This document shows, in pieces, positions 44,174-54,770 of a DNA stretch of 64,000 nucleotides. Each line of letters opens with the position of its first letter. The first letter of the stretch is position 1. The stretch spans positions 156,871,345 through 156,935,344 of the forward strand of contig JALGPY010000002.1 of the NCBI GenBank assembly GCA_023055425.1, written 5' to 3'. The stretch comes from Linanthus parryae. Lineage: Eukaryota; Streptophyta; Magnoliopsida; Ericales; Polemoniaceae. A program made the translations under genes and the position numbers. Under the pieces are notes generated by a model, which was given only the letters and a program-made list of their open reading frames with translations, had not been told where the DNA came from and ran no database searches.

Positions 44174-46154
44174 TGTTGGAGTAGGTGCCCTAGAGGCAAT
44201 CTATATTTAGTATGAACAATGTTTTGGCGGGAACATTCATTTATTATTTATTGTGATATTTAATAAAATGAAGTCCTTAGATACAATGTGTTGTTTATCT
44301 TAAATATTCTTAGTCCATTATATTGATTAATAGGATGATCAACTATAGACCAGTATGTGTGTAGATTGATTTGGATATATCAAGTCTAACACATGGGTAT
44401 GCATTATGAGTAATGGCATACTAGATTGACCCACAACGAGAATGATGCATTATATTATGTCAAATCACAATCGCTTCTCGTCGTGCTAATGATATTGAAA
44501 TCCTTAGACTTGAAGTTACTAGATACTCTAGTTGTGGAATATCATGTTTTGATTTTATCAAACGTTGCGCCTTAACCGGGTAACTATAAATATAGTTATC
44601 GGGCATGATAGGAAGCAAGCTTAGAGATCGAGTGATGTAGAGAGTATTTGTGCCTCCCACATAATGGGAGCAAATATCCATGTGCCATTCGAGGGATTGT
44701 GTTTATTGAATGTCTTGCCAGACTAAGATAAATCAATATGGAGATATTGATGTTATCTGCTCGCATAAGCATATTCCCAGGATCGAGAAACTATGGATTG
44801 GATATACAAGTGTGATTATTATGTCTCGTGTCCAATCTGGATATGGAGAGAAAGGGATAACACAATACATGAACACTGGGCACAAGGTTTGTCGGAATCA
44901 CTGACTTATTTCTATTAGTTGGGTGGCATGGATGTGTTGCTAGACACCGCTCCATGTTAGTAAGTAGTTACTACCAAGTAGAAACCTATGAGGTCACACA
45001 CCGGATGGATTAAATTGGGTATATGTATTAATTAGTTGGAATAATTAATAAAAAGATCATAACGCAACCACAAGCAAACTTAGTGGGACTAATTTCAGTG
45101 GCGGAGCCAGGATTTGGGTGAAGGGGGGGGCACAATTTTTTTTTAGGAGAGCGTATAGATTTTTAACGAATAAAAAATTAATATGATGTAATAAATACCA
45201 TAATTGTTTGTGTATTTATAAAAAATTAAAGGGCACTTATGTATATTAAATAAGTGACACTTTTGTTGTCCAAAAAATATTTTTGTCAAGATTCGAAGTT
45301 TAATCAATACCACAGTCTTTTGGTGTATTTATGTAAAACTAAGGGACAATTGTGTATAGTAAATAGTTGGAACTTTTTTTTTTGCTCTAAAAAAATATTG
45401 TGGTCGAAAAATGCTTCTACTGAGACTCGAACCCAAGTAAAAAGGATTCCAATCCATCATTTTAACTGCTGGACTAGAGCTCAATCTGTGAGTTGGATGT
45501 GGGTACAGATACATATATTTAGTAATAACACAAATAAAAAAGAGCTAAAAAGAGCCTTTGCCGAGACTCGAACTCAAGAAACAGTCTTTCAAGTACAACT
45601 TTCTAACCGCTGGGGCACATCACAATTCGTGTCATTGTTGGGGGGGGGGGGGGCACTGGTATGTAAGAATACTGCAAAGACTAAAAAAAGCCTAAAAGAA
45701 TAAGGGTATACTAGTGTGTCGGAGAATGTTTGGGGGGGGGGGGGGGGGGGGCACGTGCCCCCCCAGGCCCCTACATGGCTCCGCCCCTGACTAATTTGTA
45801 AGTGGACTGATCCATGTAAGGACATGATTAGTATTGGGGCCTTTATGTAGTTAATAAAGAGTTATTACTATATAAAGGAACTCTATCTTGTTAATTCTCA
45901 ACACAATTAATTATTGAGAGAATATAACAAAGCAAGAGAGAGAGAGAGACAAGTTGGGAGCCGAGGCACACAAGTCTCGTTTTGCGTGATCCGTTCCTCC
46001 TTCTTTCTTTGCTAGCACTACACGGTGGGAAGGAATCCAATCAAGAATCCAAGGTGTGGATATTAATAGAGACGAAGACACTATTCTTCGTGTGATCTCC
46101 CAAACTAAAGTACACGTCTTTTATGCCCTTATCATGTTACGATGGCTTGCCTGT
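44174..46154 (+). repeat. Copia LTR, right end missing, carrying a hAT-type element
   Basis: Starts TGTTGGAGTAGGTGCCC and follows the minus-strand reading of the LTR at 1763-3194 through its whole length, including a TATAAAGG box near 45870 and a GAGAGA run near 45940. It breaks off about 80 bases short of the expected end, where an inverted Gypsy LTR fragment begins. No internal Copia sequence is attached. Confidence 0.8.
45096..45789. mobile_element. hAT-type non-autonomous element, 694 bp
   Basis: Terminal inverted repeats CAGTGGCGGAGCCA and TGGCTCCGCCCCTG, with a perfect 8-bp duplication ACTAATTT (45088-45095, 45790-45797). Inside are two related tRNA-like stretches on the minus strand (box-B-like GGGTTCGAGTCTC at about 45420-45430 and GAGTTCGAGTCTC at about 45560-45575) and long G runs (45640-45652, 45731-45750). 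Confidence 0.88.
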
Positions 46155-46505
46155 TGTGTACGAGAGATCCTGCAGGGAGGATTCAATATACACCAAGAGC
46201 ATGGGATAGAAAGAACACAGGAAGAGTAGGGTTGTGTGTAGGGAGAGAGTAAGACAATAGCACTGTATGAGAGAGAGACAGAATTTTGGCAAAGCTTCCG
46301 CGTATCTCAGGTGCGCCCCTGTATGGAAGGGTTAACGGTCCTATATATAACGGAGAATGTGACCGTTGTAGTGGGTCAATGCGCCCATTAATGGCGGCTT
46401 AATTAGCTTAACCACAACTGCACGTTTATCCGCGTATATAGGGACCGTTACGCACGTTAACCGCGTATATCGGAACCGTTATGAGGTTGACCGGGTTTAT
46501 GGAGC
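46155..46505 (-). repeat. Inverted, diverged Tat-type LTR fragment
   Basis: In reverse complement this resembles the right part of the Tat LTR at 47523-48148: AATTAAGCCGCCATTAATGG, CGGTCACATTCTCC, a TATATATAGGA box, CTCTCTCTCATACAG and a CTCTCGTACACA end. There are many differences, so it is a different, older member of the family, cut on one side. Confidence 0.75.
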
Positions 46506-47522
46506 TGACACGATCCAACCGCAAGTGTACGGCTGCCGCGTGTAGTAATATCCGGTAATCCGGGTTTGTCGAACCCAAGGGACTTGTCGTGAATTAACTA
46601 AGATGATTAACTTCGTGTGGGCAAGCAATTTGATTGTTTTATTAAACTAATAATTTAAATAAAAAATTATTAAAATTGAGACTAATACGAGGGATAAGTA
46701 TCAGGATATCTCTTCAAGTCACTAGGTATTTCACACTTTGACGGATTTATGCTTTGTTAACACGATGATTCTTTAATCTAACTAAACGAGCACGAATGTG
46801 TTGAAGATGTCTCAACCAACACCAATACTTAGACTAAGAAAGCCGATTTCTCTAGCCTAATCAAGTTCAAGTATGCACTAAGATCATTAATCTACTCTTT
46901 GTTCTTAGCTAAATAGCAAGATTTTTCAACCCTAGATACGGCTAGTGTGTATTTCAAGATTCCGGACAAGAAACATTGATTTCTCTAATGTTCTAAGCCT
47001 AACTCAATCCTATCAATACGTCTACCGATAGCAAAGGTGAATTTAAGGGCATAAAATACACATAGCTAGCTAAAAAGTCATCAATTAAGCTCAAAACATG
47101 AAATCTAATCCATAAATCACCAAACAAAGTGTTCAAACCCTAGCTCCCTACGAGATACCCTGAGAAAAGTGTTTAGCTACGCATATTCATGATCACAAAT
47201 ACAATAGTTTGTGTGATCATGTACAAAAATAATGAAAAGATAAGAGTAGAGGGATCAAACGGATGAATTCTCGCTTCCACGACGAACTCTAGCTCCAAGT
47301 TTCTCCTAAAATTTTCTTCCCTGCGTCTCCCTCTGTTCTAACCTGCCTTCTAGGTCTAAGAACTCGTTTTTCAAGGCCTGGGCACGATTTTTAATGTATT
47401 TTGGCCGAATTTCAATTCGGCCCCTCCAGTTTGCAATTCTCGGCCAGAATTCATAAGCTGACTTTGCGCGGGCCTTTTCTACCTCTTCCGGACTCCGGTT
47501 TGGGCACATCTTATATCGTTGG

Positions 47523-48148
47523 TGTAGATACTGCTTTATGACATGGCAGATCTAGGCCACGTGGCGACCATCCAGCACACCATATTGTGCTCCACACACA
47601 CAGGATCACCAGCCGAGCTGATCCATGTGGGGGCTGCGAGACAGAGCCCTCGCATACCACTGCACGGGACTTGTAGGGACTTGTGGTTTGGAGGCTAGAG
47701 TAAGCCCTGTCGCGTGCGAGCCAAGCCCGCGCGCGACCTTTAGTAACTGTTTTGAGAGATCTATGGCACGAGCTCCCTAGACCCGGTCAATCCGGTCAAA
47801 CCCGGTCAACCTCGTAACGGTTCCGGTACTCGCGCACCACGTGCTCTAACGGTTCCTATATACTCGGACGAACGTGCCGTTATGGTTAAGCCAATTAAGC
47901 CGCCATTAATGGGCGCATTAACCACACTACAACGGTCACGTTCTCCAGTATATATATATCGTTGACCTTTCCATACAAAGGAGGACAACACTGCCATACG
48001 CGGAAGCTCTGCCAAACCTCTGTCTCTCTCTCAGACATTGCTACTGACTTACTCTCTCCCTACACACACCCCTATTCTTCCTGTGCGATCCCTGATCCAC
48101 TACGTACGGTGTACACGGAGGTCTCCCTGCCGGAATCTCTTGTGCACA
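47523..48148 (+). repeat. 5' LTR of the Tat element
   Basis: TGTAGATACTGC to CTTGTGCACA. A TATATATATATCG box at about 47951 marks the probable promoter. The 3' LTR copy is at 62656-63281. Confidence 0.93.
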
Positions 48149-48151
48149 TTT

Positions 48152-48169
48152 TGGTGAACCCGACGTGAA
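48152..48169 (+). other. Putative primer-binding site
   Basis: TGGTGAACCCGACGTGAA begins three bases after the LTR end. The position and TGG start fit a PBS; the matching tRNA was not assigned. Confidence 0.55.
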
Positions 48170-48189
48170 ACTTACCAGCAAAAGCAACC

Positions 48190-50802
48190 ATGTCTCAGGA
48201 GGATGATGTCAGCAACCGGTCGCCTTCCACCGAAACTCCCTCGGGAGACGAAGCCCGCCGTACTCCGACGACTCCCGGCGAGGCACCAACTTTGGAGTCT
48301 TTGGACGCCACTGTCCAAAGTCAGGCAAAAGCTCTCAAGTCTCAATCTGCGCAGTTGGAGCGGATCTTGGCCGTTCTGGGCACCCTTGCGCCAAATCCTC
48401 CACCAGGTACCGCCATCCCTCAGGGAGGAGGAACCCCTACTGCTCCAGGATTGGGAGTGTCGGCCACGCCTCCCAACCCTCATCTGCAAACTCCACCGTC
48501 AGCCGCGCAGCTGCCTTCGATCCAAGGATCAACAGCGCAAATGCTACCCCCTGCTGCTCACGCCTCTCAGCCCACGGCTTTGGCGCCTAACCCAACTTTG
48601 CAGTACACTCTGCCTCCACCAGCGACGATTTGGGGAAACGCGGGCAGTCAATACACTCCCAATCCTCCGGCGGCATATGTGTCGCCACCGCCTACGGCAA
48701 CCCCTCCGGCAGCTACCGAGGGAAGCCTCCCAGAATGCATGACGTCCTTGCAGAAGCGCGTGGACTCCATCCTAGCTCATCAATCGCTCGCGGATACCAT
48801 CATCCCGAAGCTAGACAACGATCCACCCATTCCACGAGAGATCTATCTCATGCCTAACCCGACGGGGTACAAAGCTCCCAAATGGGATAAGTTCGAGGAC
48901 GTCAACGGGAACGCTCATGAGCATGTCATGCGTTTCATTGACGTCATGGGTCCATACGGAGCTGATTCCAAGCTGCTGATGCGAGAGTTCCCAAAGACTC
49001 TTGGGAATGTAGCATACAAATGGTACCGGACGTTGGAGCCCGGATCTGTGAAGACTTGGGACGACATGGTCCAGAAGTTCTACACCAAGTTCTTCCAGAT
49101 GGAAGAGAAGGTGACGATGATCCACCTCTCGCGGATGTATCAGAAACGCGAGGAAGATGGAATCACTTTCATCAAGAAATTCAGAGCGAAATCCTTGGAG
49201 TGCAAGGATCCCATGCTCGAAAGCCGGCTCGTAGAGATATGCCTGCAGTGCATGCGAGATGAGTACAAGAGCATGCTAATCAATTTGCAAACACCCACGT
49301 TTTCAAAGCTCATCGAGTGCACGATGAACATCGAGCCCATCGTCGAGAGACAGAGAAAGAAGAGCGCTCCAGAACGACCTGCGAGCGGCACCACCTACAA
49401 AATCGGCAGATTCGGCTACAAGCGAGGACGCGAAGCTGAGGTCAATGCAGTTTCGCCCCAGAAGCAAGCAAAAGCTACAAACTTCGACGCCCCGCCTCTG
49501 CCATGCTCGGTGGAGGAAGCGAGCGATCTCTGCAGACAGTGGCGCAAGGACGGCATCCTGCCGCCGCTTGAGAAAGCACCCTCCAAGGAGATGACGAGGG
49601 ACCCCAAGTGGTGTGAATACCACGGCAAAGTCATGCACCCCACGGCCGAGTGCAAGAAGCTCAGATTCGCGTTCGACCAGAAGATGAAGAACGGCGAACT
49701 CATCGTCAGCGACCACCGGAAGGACGTGCGCAACAACCCGCTGCCTGCCCATACAGATTCGGGCTCAAAGGGCAAGGAGGTCGCCATGATCTCGATAGTA
49801 GACTTGGAAGAAGTCGCAGAGGATGGTCTACCCATCGTTGCTGAAGTCCATGAAGAGGAAGACTATAGCATGGATACGGAGGACGAGCGTGCCGACCGCA
49901 TGAAAGGGTCGCACGGCTTCAGCAAATTCTTCGATGAGATGAACTTCTCAGAAAGATGCCGATCGGATATGACAAAAGCAATCTTAAGGATAGCGGAGGA
50001 CTACGAAGAGGAGCTCGTGGTCTCCAACGGGAAAGTCATCAGGGCGTCCCGTCCTACAGAAAAGATCATGACCTTTTCTGCCAGCGACAAGAAGACAGAT
50101 GCGAGCCACCAGAGGCCCCTGTACGTGACCGCCGTCATCAACGGCGTCGAATTTAAGCGAGCATTCGTCGATGGAGGAGCAGCGGTCAATGTTGTTCCAC
50201 TCCACACACTGAAGCTAGCAGGGATCCCCGAGCACAAGGTGGTCAAGCGTCCATCCCCGCTGGTGGGATTCGGGAGCGACTCTAGGATGACGATCGGATG
50301 GATCCGCCTAGGCGTTCAGATCGGTAAGATCAAGTGTTCGGCAAAGTTCTACGTCATAGATGCGAACACCACATATCACATGATCATCGGTCGAGCCTGG
50401 ATTCATCGCTTCGACGCAATCCCTTCCACGGCTCACCAGATGATGAAAGCTATCTGGAACGACAGGATTGTCGAAATACCGGCCTCAACCAACCCATTCA
50501 ACTTGGACGAAGCACATCTCAGCGAGGCGGTGTGGTTCACCGAGATGGCGGACGAGCAAACACCCGGACCATTCAACCCCACTCCTTTACCTCTCTGGGA
50601 GGACATCAAGGACCAGTCACCTGCAGGCGTGATGGTAACAAGGGGAGATACCAAGGAAACGCCGCCTATTCACGAAGAGGCGCCGCGCATCGCATATCAC
50701 CGCAAGAGTGTGTACACTCTGAAGAGGATCGCAAAACACGACCCCGAGGGCAAGGAGATAGAGAGCTTCTACGCCAACGGGAAGAAATGCTATCGCATAT
50801 GA
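48190..50802 (+). CDS. Tat Gag-protease polyprotein, 870 aa
   Basis: A low-complexity Pro/Thr-rich N-terminus (about residues 1-200) is followed by the retrotransposon Gag domain (about 230-380, with KWDKFEDVNGNAHEHVMRFI and TWDDMVQKFYTKFF). At about 473 is a CEYHGKVMHPTAEC zinc-knuckle-like motif, typical of Tat Gag. The aspartic protease (about 630-760) has active-site segment AFVDGGAAVNVVP and a flap region with MIIGRAWIHRF. Asp-Gly-Gly in place of Asp-Ser/Thr-Gly is usual for this lineage. The frame ends in TGA at 50800-50802 and continues open in the same frame into pol. Confidence 0.9.
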   Translation: MSQEDDVSNRSPSTETPSGDEARRTPTTPGEAPTLESLDATVQSQAKALKSQSAQLERILAVLGTLAPNPPPGTAIPQGGGTPTAPGLGVSATPPNPHLQTPPSAAQLPSIQGSTAQMLPPAAHASQPTALAPNPTLQYTLPPPATIWGNAGSQYTPNPPAAYVSPPPTATPPAATEGSLPECMTSLQKRVDSILAHQSLADTIIPKLDNDPPIPREIYLMPNPTGYKAPKWDKFEDVNGNAHEHVMRFIDVMGPYGADSKLLMREFPKTLGNVAYKWYRTLEPGSVKTWDDMVQKFYTKFFQMEEKVTMIHLSRMYQKREEDGITFIKKFRAKSLECKDPMLESRLVEICLQCMRDEYKSMLINLQTPTFSKLIECTMNIEPIVERQRKKSAPERPASGTTYKIGRFGYKRGREAEVNAVSPQKQAKATNFDAPPLPCSVEEASDLCRQWRKDGILPPLEKAPSKEMTRDPKWCEYHGKVMHPTAECKKLRFAFDQKMKNGELIVSDHRKDVRNNPLPAHTDSGSKGKEVAMISIVDLEEVAEDGLPIVAEVHEEEDYSMDTEDERADRMKGSHGFSKFFDEMNFSERCRSDMTKAILRIAEDYEEELVVSNGKVIRASRPTEKIMTFSASDKKTDASHQRPLYVTAVINGVEFKRAFVDGGAAVNVVPLHTLKLAGIPEHKVVKRPSPLVGFGSDSRMTIGWIRLGVQIGKIKCSAKFYVIDANTTYHMIIGRAWIHRFDAIPSTAHQMMKAIWNDRIVEIPASTNPFNLDEAHLSEAVWFTEMADEQTPGPFNPTPLPLWEDIKDQSPAGVMVTRGDTKETPPIHEEAPRIAYHRKSVYTLKRIAKHDPEGKEIESFYANGKKCYRI

Positions 50803-53800
50803 AGGTGCGCGGGGACGTCCTCACACGGGCATGGGGATGTCCCTGGGCAAATCAACCAAATCGAGCAAGTTGCGCTGACAGAAGAGCCAACACAGGGCAC
50901 TCTAGATGAGAAACTCAAAGAAGCGCCCGAATGCATGGAAGACAGGCCAAAACCACAGAAGCAAGAGCTTAAGGAGGTGTTCCTCAGCCCGAACGAGGAA
51001 AAGAAAAGGCCAGTCTTCCTGAGTGCGGACCTCACAAGCGAAGAGGAACAAGGGCTGCTGCAGCTCCTAACTGAGTACAAGGATGTATTCGCATGGGAAT
51101 ACGATGAGATGCCAGGTCTAGACACGAGCATCACTATGCACCGTTTAGACGTCATCCCAGGGTCTAAACCGGTCAAGCAAAGCACCAGAAGCTTCAGGCC
51201 AGAGCTCAACGTGAAGATCAAACAGGAGATTGTCAAACTCCTGGACGCCAAGTTCATAGAGCCAAACCACCATCCTACATGGTTAGCCAACATCGTGCCG
51301 GTGGTGAAGAAGAATGGACAGCTCCGCATCTGCGTGGACTTCCGCGATCTCAACCGTTTCTGCCCTAAGGACGATTTCCCACTGCCTAACATCGACTTGC
51401 TCATCGATTCGACGGCAGGCCATCGCATGTTCAGTTTCATGGACGGCTTCAGTGGGTACAATCAAATCAAGATGGATCCCGAAGATGCACAGAAAACTGC
51501 ATTCATCACTCCCGTGGGGGTATTCAACTACACGGTAATGCCATTTGGTCTCAAGAACGCAGGCGCAACCTATCAGCGGGCCATGATGGCTCTATTCCAC
51601 GACATGATGCACAAAGAAGTGGAATTCTATGTGGATGACTTGGTCGTCAAATCCAAGTATGAAGCAGATCACCTTGCAGACTTGCGAAAGGTATTCAACA
51701 GATGCAGGAGCTTTCAACTGAAAATGAACCCCATGAAATGCGCAGTCGGCGTGACTTCGGGGAGGTTTTTGGGATGTGTAGTTCATCGCCAAGGGATCGA
51801 GCCTGACCCTGCGAAAGTGTCAGCCATCACCAGCATGACGCCACCTCACGATCAAAGTACCTTGAAAACATTCTTGGGAAAATTGTCATATCTGCGGAGA
51901 TTCATCCCAGCAATCGCCGAGATCACGTGCTGCTTCAGCACCCTCCTCAAGAAGGACGCCACGTACAACTGGGCTCCTGATCACGAAGCCGCATTCGAAA
52001 AGCTAAAGGAGCTACTCACATCCCCAAAGATAATGATCGCGCCTCAACTGGGATCGCCGCTTCTGCTATACCTTACATCGACAAGGAAATCTATAGGAGC
52101 GCTCTTGGCTCAGATCTATGAGGGACAAGAGAGGCCTATCTATTACATCTCTCGCATTGTGCAGCCTGCTGAATCAAGGTACACGGACATCGAACGTCAT
52201 TGCCTTGCTTTATTCTTCGTAATAGAGAAGTTGAGACACTATTTTGCATCGCACAAAGTAGTGGTGGTCACCAAAAGCGACCCCATAAGATATCTGCTGA
52301 CTCACACTACTCCGGGCGGAAGATTGGCGAAATGGTACATAACCATCTCTCAATACGATATCACATGCGTGAAACCAAGAGCGATCAAGTCGCAGGCGGT
52401 AGCAGATCTGTTGGCACAGTTCCCCGACAACAGTTACGAACCTGTGATCGAGGAAGAGCTCGAAGGCCCTGAAATCTACGCGATTGACGTGCCCTATTGG
52501 ACCCTCCACTTCGACGGTTCGTCAACCAGAAAAGGTGGAGGCATTGGAATAGTCTTGACAAAGCCGGACGGGGAAGTCATACAGATGTCCGCAAAACTCA
52601 ACTTCGCAGTCACGAACAACGAGGCGGAATACGAGGCTCTGATCGCGGGGCTCCGTGCGGCGAAAGCTTTGGAAGTGAGCAACTTAACAGTCATGGGAGA
52701 TTCCAAGCTGATTGTTAAGCAGGCCTCGGGCGAATATGGTTTAAAGGAGATCAACCTCCTGCCATACCGTACACTAGTGCAAAAGCTGATGCAGCAATTC
52801 TGCGACGTGAAATACGAGCACAAACCCCGAGCGGACAACAGGCATGCAGACGCCTTAGCAACTCTGGGATCTAAGGTCAGCATAGACAAATGCCCCGCAA
52901 GGATTTCCATCGAAGTGCGAACATCGTCGGCATTAACAGAAGATGCGTGCGACGATGAACACATGGATGACGCAGACTGGCGAAAAGCAATCTTGCAAGC
53001 TATTGCGAAAGGCACCAGTAGCGAAAGCTGGGTACTAACGAAAGGATACTGCATCCACGACAACACCCTTTACTACAAGGGTCCTGGAGGAATACTCATG
53101 CGTTGTGTCTCCGAGCAAGAGGGACAACAGCTGTTAGAAAAGATTCACCAACACGCTTGCGGAGAAAGCGAGGTGTCAATCTACAGGAAAGCTCAGAGAT
53201 ATGGCATCCATTGGCCAAGCATGTCTACAGCCGCAGCCCTGATACAAGGGAAGTGCGAAAGTTGCGCACTAATCAAAGATTCTCTACTTGTCGCTCTAAT
53301 CGACGACGACACAGACTGGAGAAAGCCATTGTTTGAATTCCTCACCAAGGGCACTGCACCCGAATCGAGAAAAGAGGCAGACAAATTGAAGAGGAAAGCT
53401 TCTCGATATGTGGTTCAAGAAAATCTGCTTTGGCGAAAAGGTCACGAAGGCAACTTGCTGCGATGCCTAGACGATAGGGAAGCACAAGAAGTCATGGACC
53501 TCTCCCATCAGGTGGAACACCAGGGAGGTGCGAAATTATGCAGACAGCTCCTCTCAATCGGATACTTCTGGCCCACGATGGAAGTCGATTGCCGCACCAA
53601 GGTGCGACGCTGCCAAGAATGTCAATTCAAAGGGAACCTAGTGCACGCTCCCGCCGTGGACCTACATGCACTAGGAACGCCATGGCCATTTCACACATGG
53701 GCTTTGGACTTCATTGGCCCCATCCGACCAACGTCACATGGGAACCATTTCATTCTCACCGCAACTGAGCTGTTCACCAAATGGGTGGAAGCAATACCAC

Positions 53801-54537
53801 TGAAGACGGCAAACGCGCTGGCTGTGGTCAACTTCATCCAGGAAAACATCGTATGCAGGTTCGGAATCCCGAATACTATTCTTTCAGATAACGGTACTCC
53901 TTTTGTTAATCGTCAGGTAGCTACAAAACTTGCGGAGTACAATATCAGGCAGATATGCTCTACCCCCTATTATCCAAAGGGAAACGGGCAAGCCGAGGCG
54001 ACTAACAAAACGCTGTTGCGAATTCTGAGCAAGATGGTCGCAGATGACCACAAGAAGTGGGCCGACTCCCTTAACATAGCTCTGTGGGCTTACAGAACTT
54101 CTCCAAGGACACCTACAGGGGCCTCGCCATTTCTACTATGTTATGGGGCCGAAGCTGTACCTGCGGAGGTCAGAGTCAATTCGGCAAGGCTGGCCTTCCA
54201 CGCACTCTATGAAAATCAACGCGATCATGATTTAGTCTTGCTGGAAGAAAAGCGAGAACAAGCCAAAAGGACTAACAAGCGGTACCAAGAAAGAATCGCT
54301 CGCGCCTACAACAAGACAGTCCAGCGACGGGATTTCGCAGTTGGCGACCTGGTCTTGCGCGCATCTGACCACTGCATGCGAGAAGCAACTCACCCAAAGT
54401 TCGCAGCTAATTGGGAAGGACCCTTCGAAGTCACAGAAGTCTTCGATAGCGGCTACTGCAGCATACGAAGGTTGCACGGCACAACCTCAACTCCAAGCTC
54501 AGTCAACATGCGCTGGATCAAGAAGTACTACCCTTGA
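50803..54537 (+). CDS. Tat Pol: RT, RNase H, second RNase H, integrase
   Basis: In frame with gag after one TGA; the first internal ATG is at 50935, giving 1200 aa. Reverse transcriptase: WLANIVPVVKKNGQLRICV, VMPFGLKNAGATYQRAMM and the catalytic EFYVDDLVVKS. The retroviral-type RNase H includes YISRIVQPAESRYTDIE. A second, archaeal-like RNase H follows (LHFDGSSTRKGGGIGIV, NNEAEYEALIAGLRAAKALE, RHADALATLG). The integrase zinc-binding region appears twice (about 678-777 and 791-896). The DDE core is intact: WALDFIGP, SDNGTPF and NGQAEATNKTL. It ends with a charged C-terminal domain. All catalytic residues looked for are present, so this pol may be active. Confidence 0.92.
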   Translation, partial: RCAGTSSHGHGDVPGQINQIEQVALTEEPTQGTLDEKLKEAPECMEDRPKPQKQELKEVFLSPNEEKKRPVFLSADLTSEEEQGLLQLLTEYKDVFAWEYDEMPGLDTSITMHRLDVIPGSKPVKQSTRSFRPELNVKIKQEIVKLLDAKFIEPNHHPTWLANIVPVVKKNGQLRICVDFRDLNRFCPKDDFPLPNIDLLIDSTAGHRMFSFMDGFSGYNQIKMDPEDAQKTAFITPVGVFNYTVMPFGLKNAGATYQRAMMALFHDMMHKEVEFYVDDLVVKSKYEADHLADLRKVFNRCRSFQLKMNPMKCAVGVTSGRFLGCVVHRQGIEPDPAKVSAITSMTPPHDQSTLKTFLGKLSYLRRFIPAIAEITCCFSTLLKKDATYNWAPDHEAAFEKLKELLTSPKIMIAPQLGSPLLLYLTSTRKSIGALLAQIYEGQERPIYYISRIVQPAESRYTDIERHCLALFFVIEKLRHYFASHKVVVVTKSDPIRYLLTHTTPGGRLAKWYITISQYDITCVKPRAIKSQAVADLLAQFPDNSYEPVIEEELEGPEIYAIDVPYWTLHFDGSSTRKGGGIGIVLTKPDGEVIQMSAKLNFAVTNNEAEYEALIAGLRAAKALEVSNLTVMGDSKLIVKQASGEYGLKEINLLPYRTLVQKLMQQFCDVKYEHKPRADNRHADALATLGSKVSIDKCPARISIEVRTSSALTEDACDDEHMDDADWRKAILQAIAKGTSSESWVLTKGYCIHDNTLYYKGPGGILMRCVSEQEGQQLLEKIHQHACGESEVSIYRKAQRYGIHWPSMSTAAALIQGKCESCALIKDSLLVALIDDDTDWRKPLFEFLTKGTAPESRKEADKLKRKASRYVVQENLLWRKGHEGNLLRCLDDREAQEVMDLSHQVEHQGGAKLCRQLLSIGYFWPTMEVDCRTKVRRCQECQFKGNLVHAPAVDLHALGTPWPFHTWALDFIGPIRPTSHGNHFILTATELFTKWVEAIPLKTANALAVVNFIQENIVCRFGIPNTILSDNGTPFVNRQVATKLAEYNIRQICSTPYYPKGNGQAEATNKTLLRILSKMVADDHKKWADSLNIALWAYRTSPRTPTGASPFLLCYGAEAVPAEVRVNSARLAFHALYENQRDHDLVLLEEKREQAKRTNKRYQERIARAYNKTVQRRDFAVGDLVLRASDHCMREATHPKFAANWEGPFEVTEVFDSGYCSIRRLHGTTSTPSSVNMRWIKKYYP

Positions 54538-54540
54538 CTT

Positions 54541-54770
54541 CTCTTATTTCATACGTTTTATGATAACGCTGCTTAATGTCTCATGTGGCTACGATATTCG
54601 CAATCTCCTCTCCCATATGAGAGGATTGTAATCCTATCTCTCCCATATGAGAATGCTATAATAAAAGAATTCTCCCAAATGAGAAGTTCATATATCTAGC
54701 CGTTTATGTCGTTCTATTTAATTTGCTATTGCTGTTAACAAAGGTTTATTCGCTGCAATATCAGCAGATA
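54541..54770. other. Spacer between pol and minisatellite
   Basis: Short AT-rich stretch with repeated CTCCCATATGAGA motifs (54610-54695), each a small near-palindrome. Confidence 0.5.

Noticed and set aside
47806..48015. 69-aa open frame on the minus strand in the Tat LTRs (also at 62939-63148)
   Set aside because: Same sequence in both LTRs and no protein features; open by chance.
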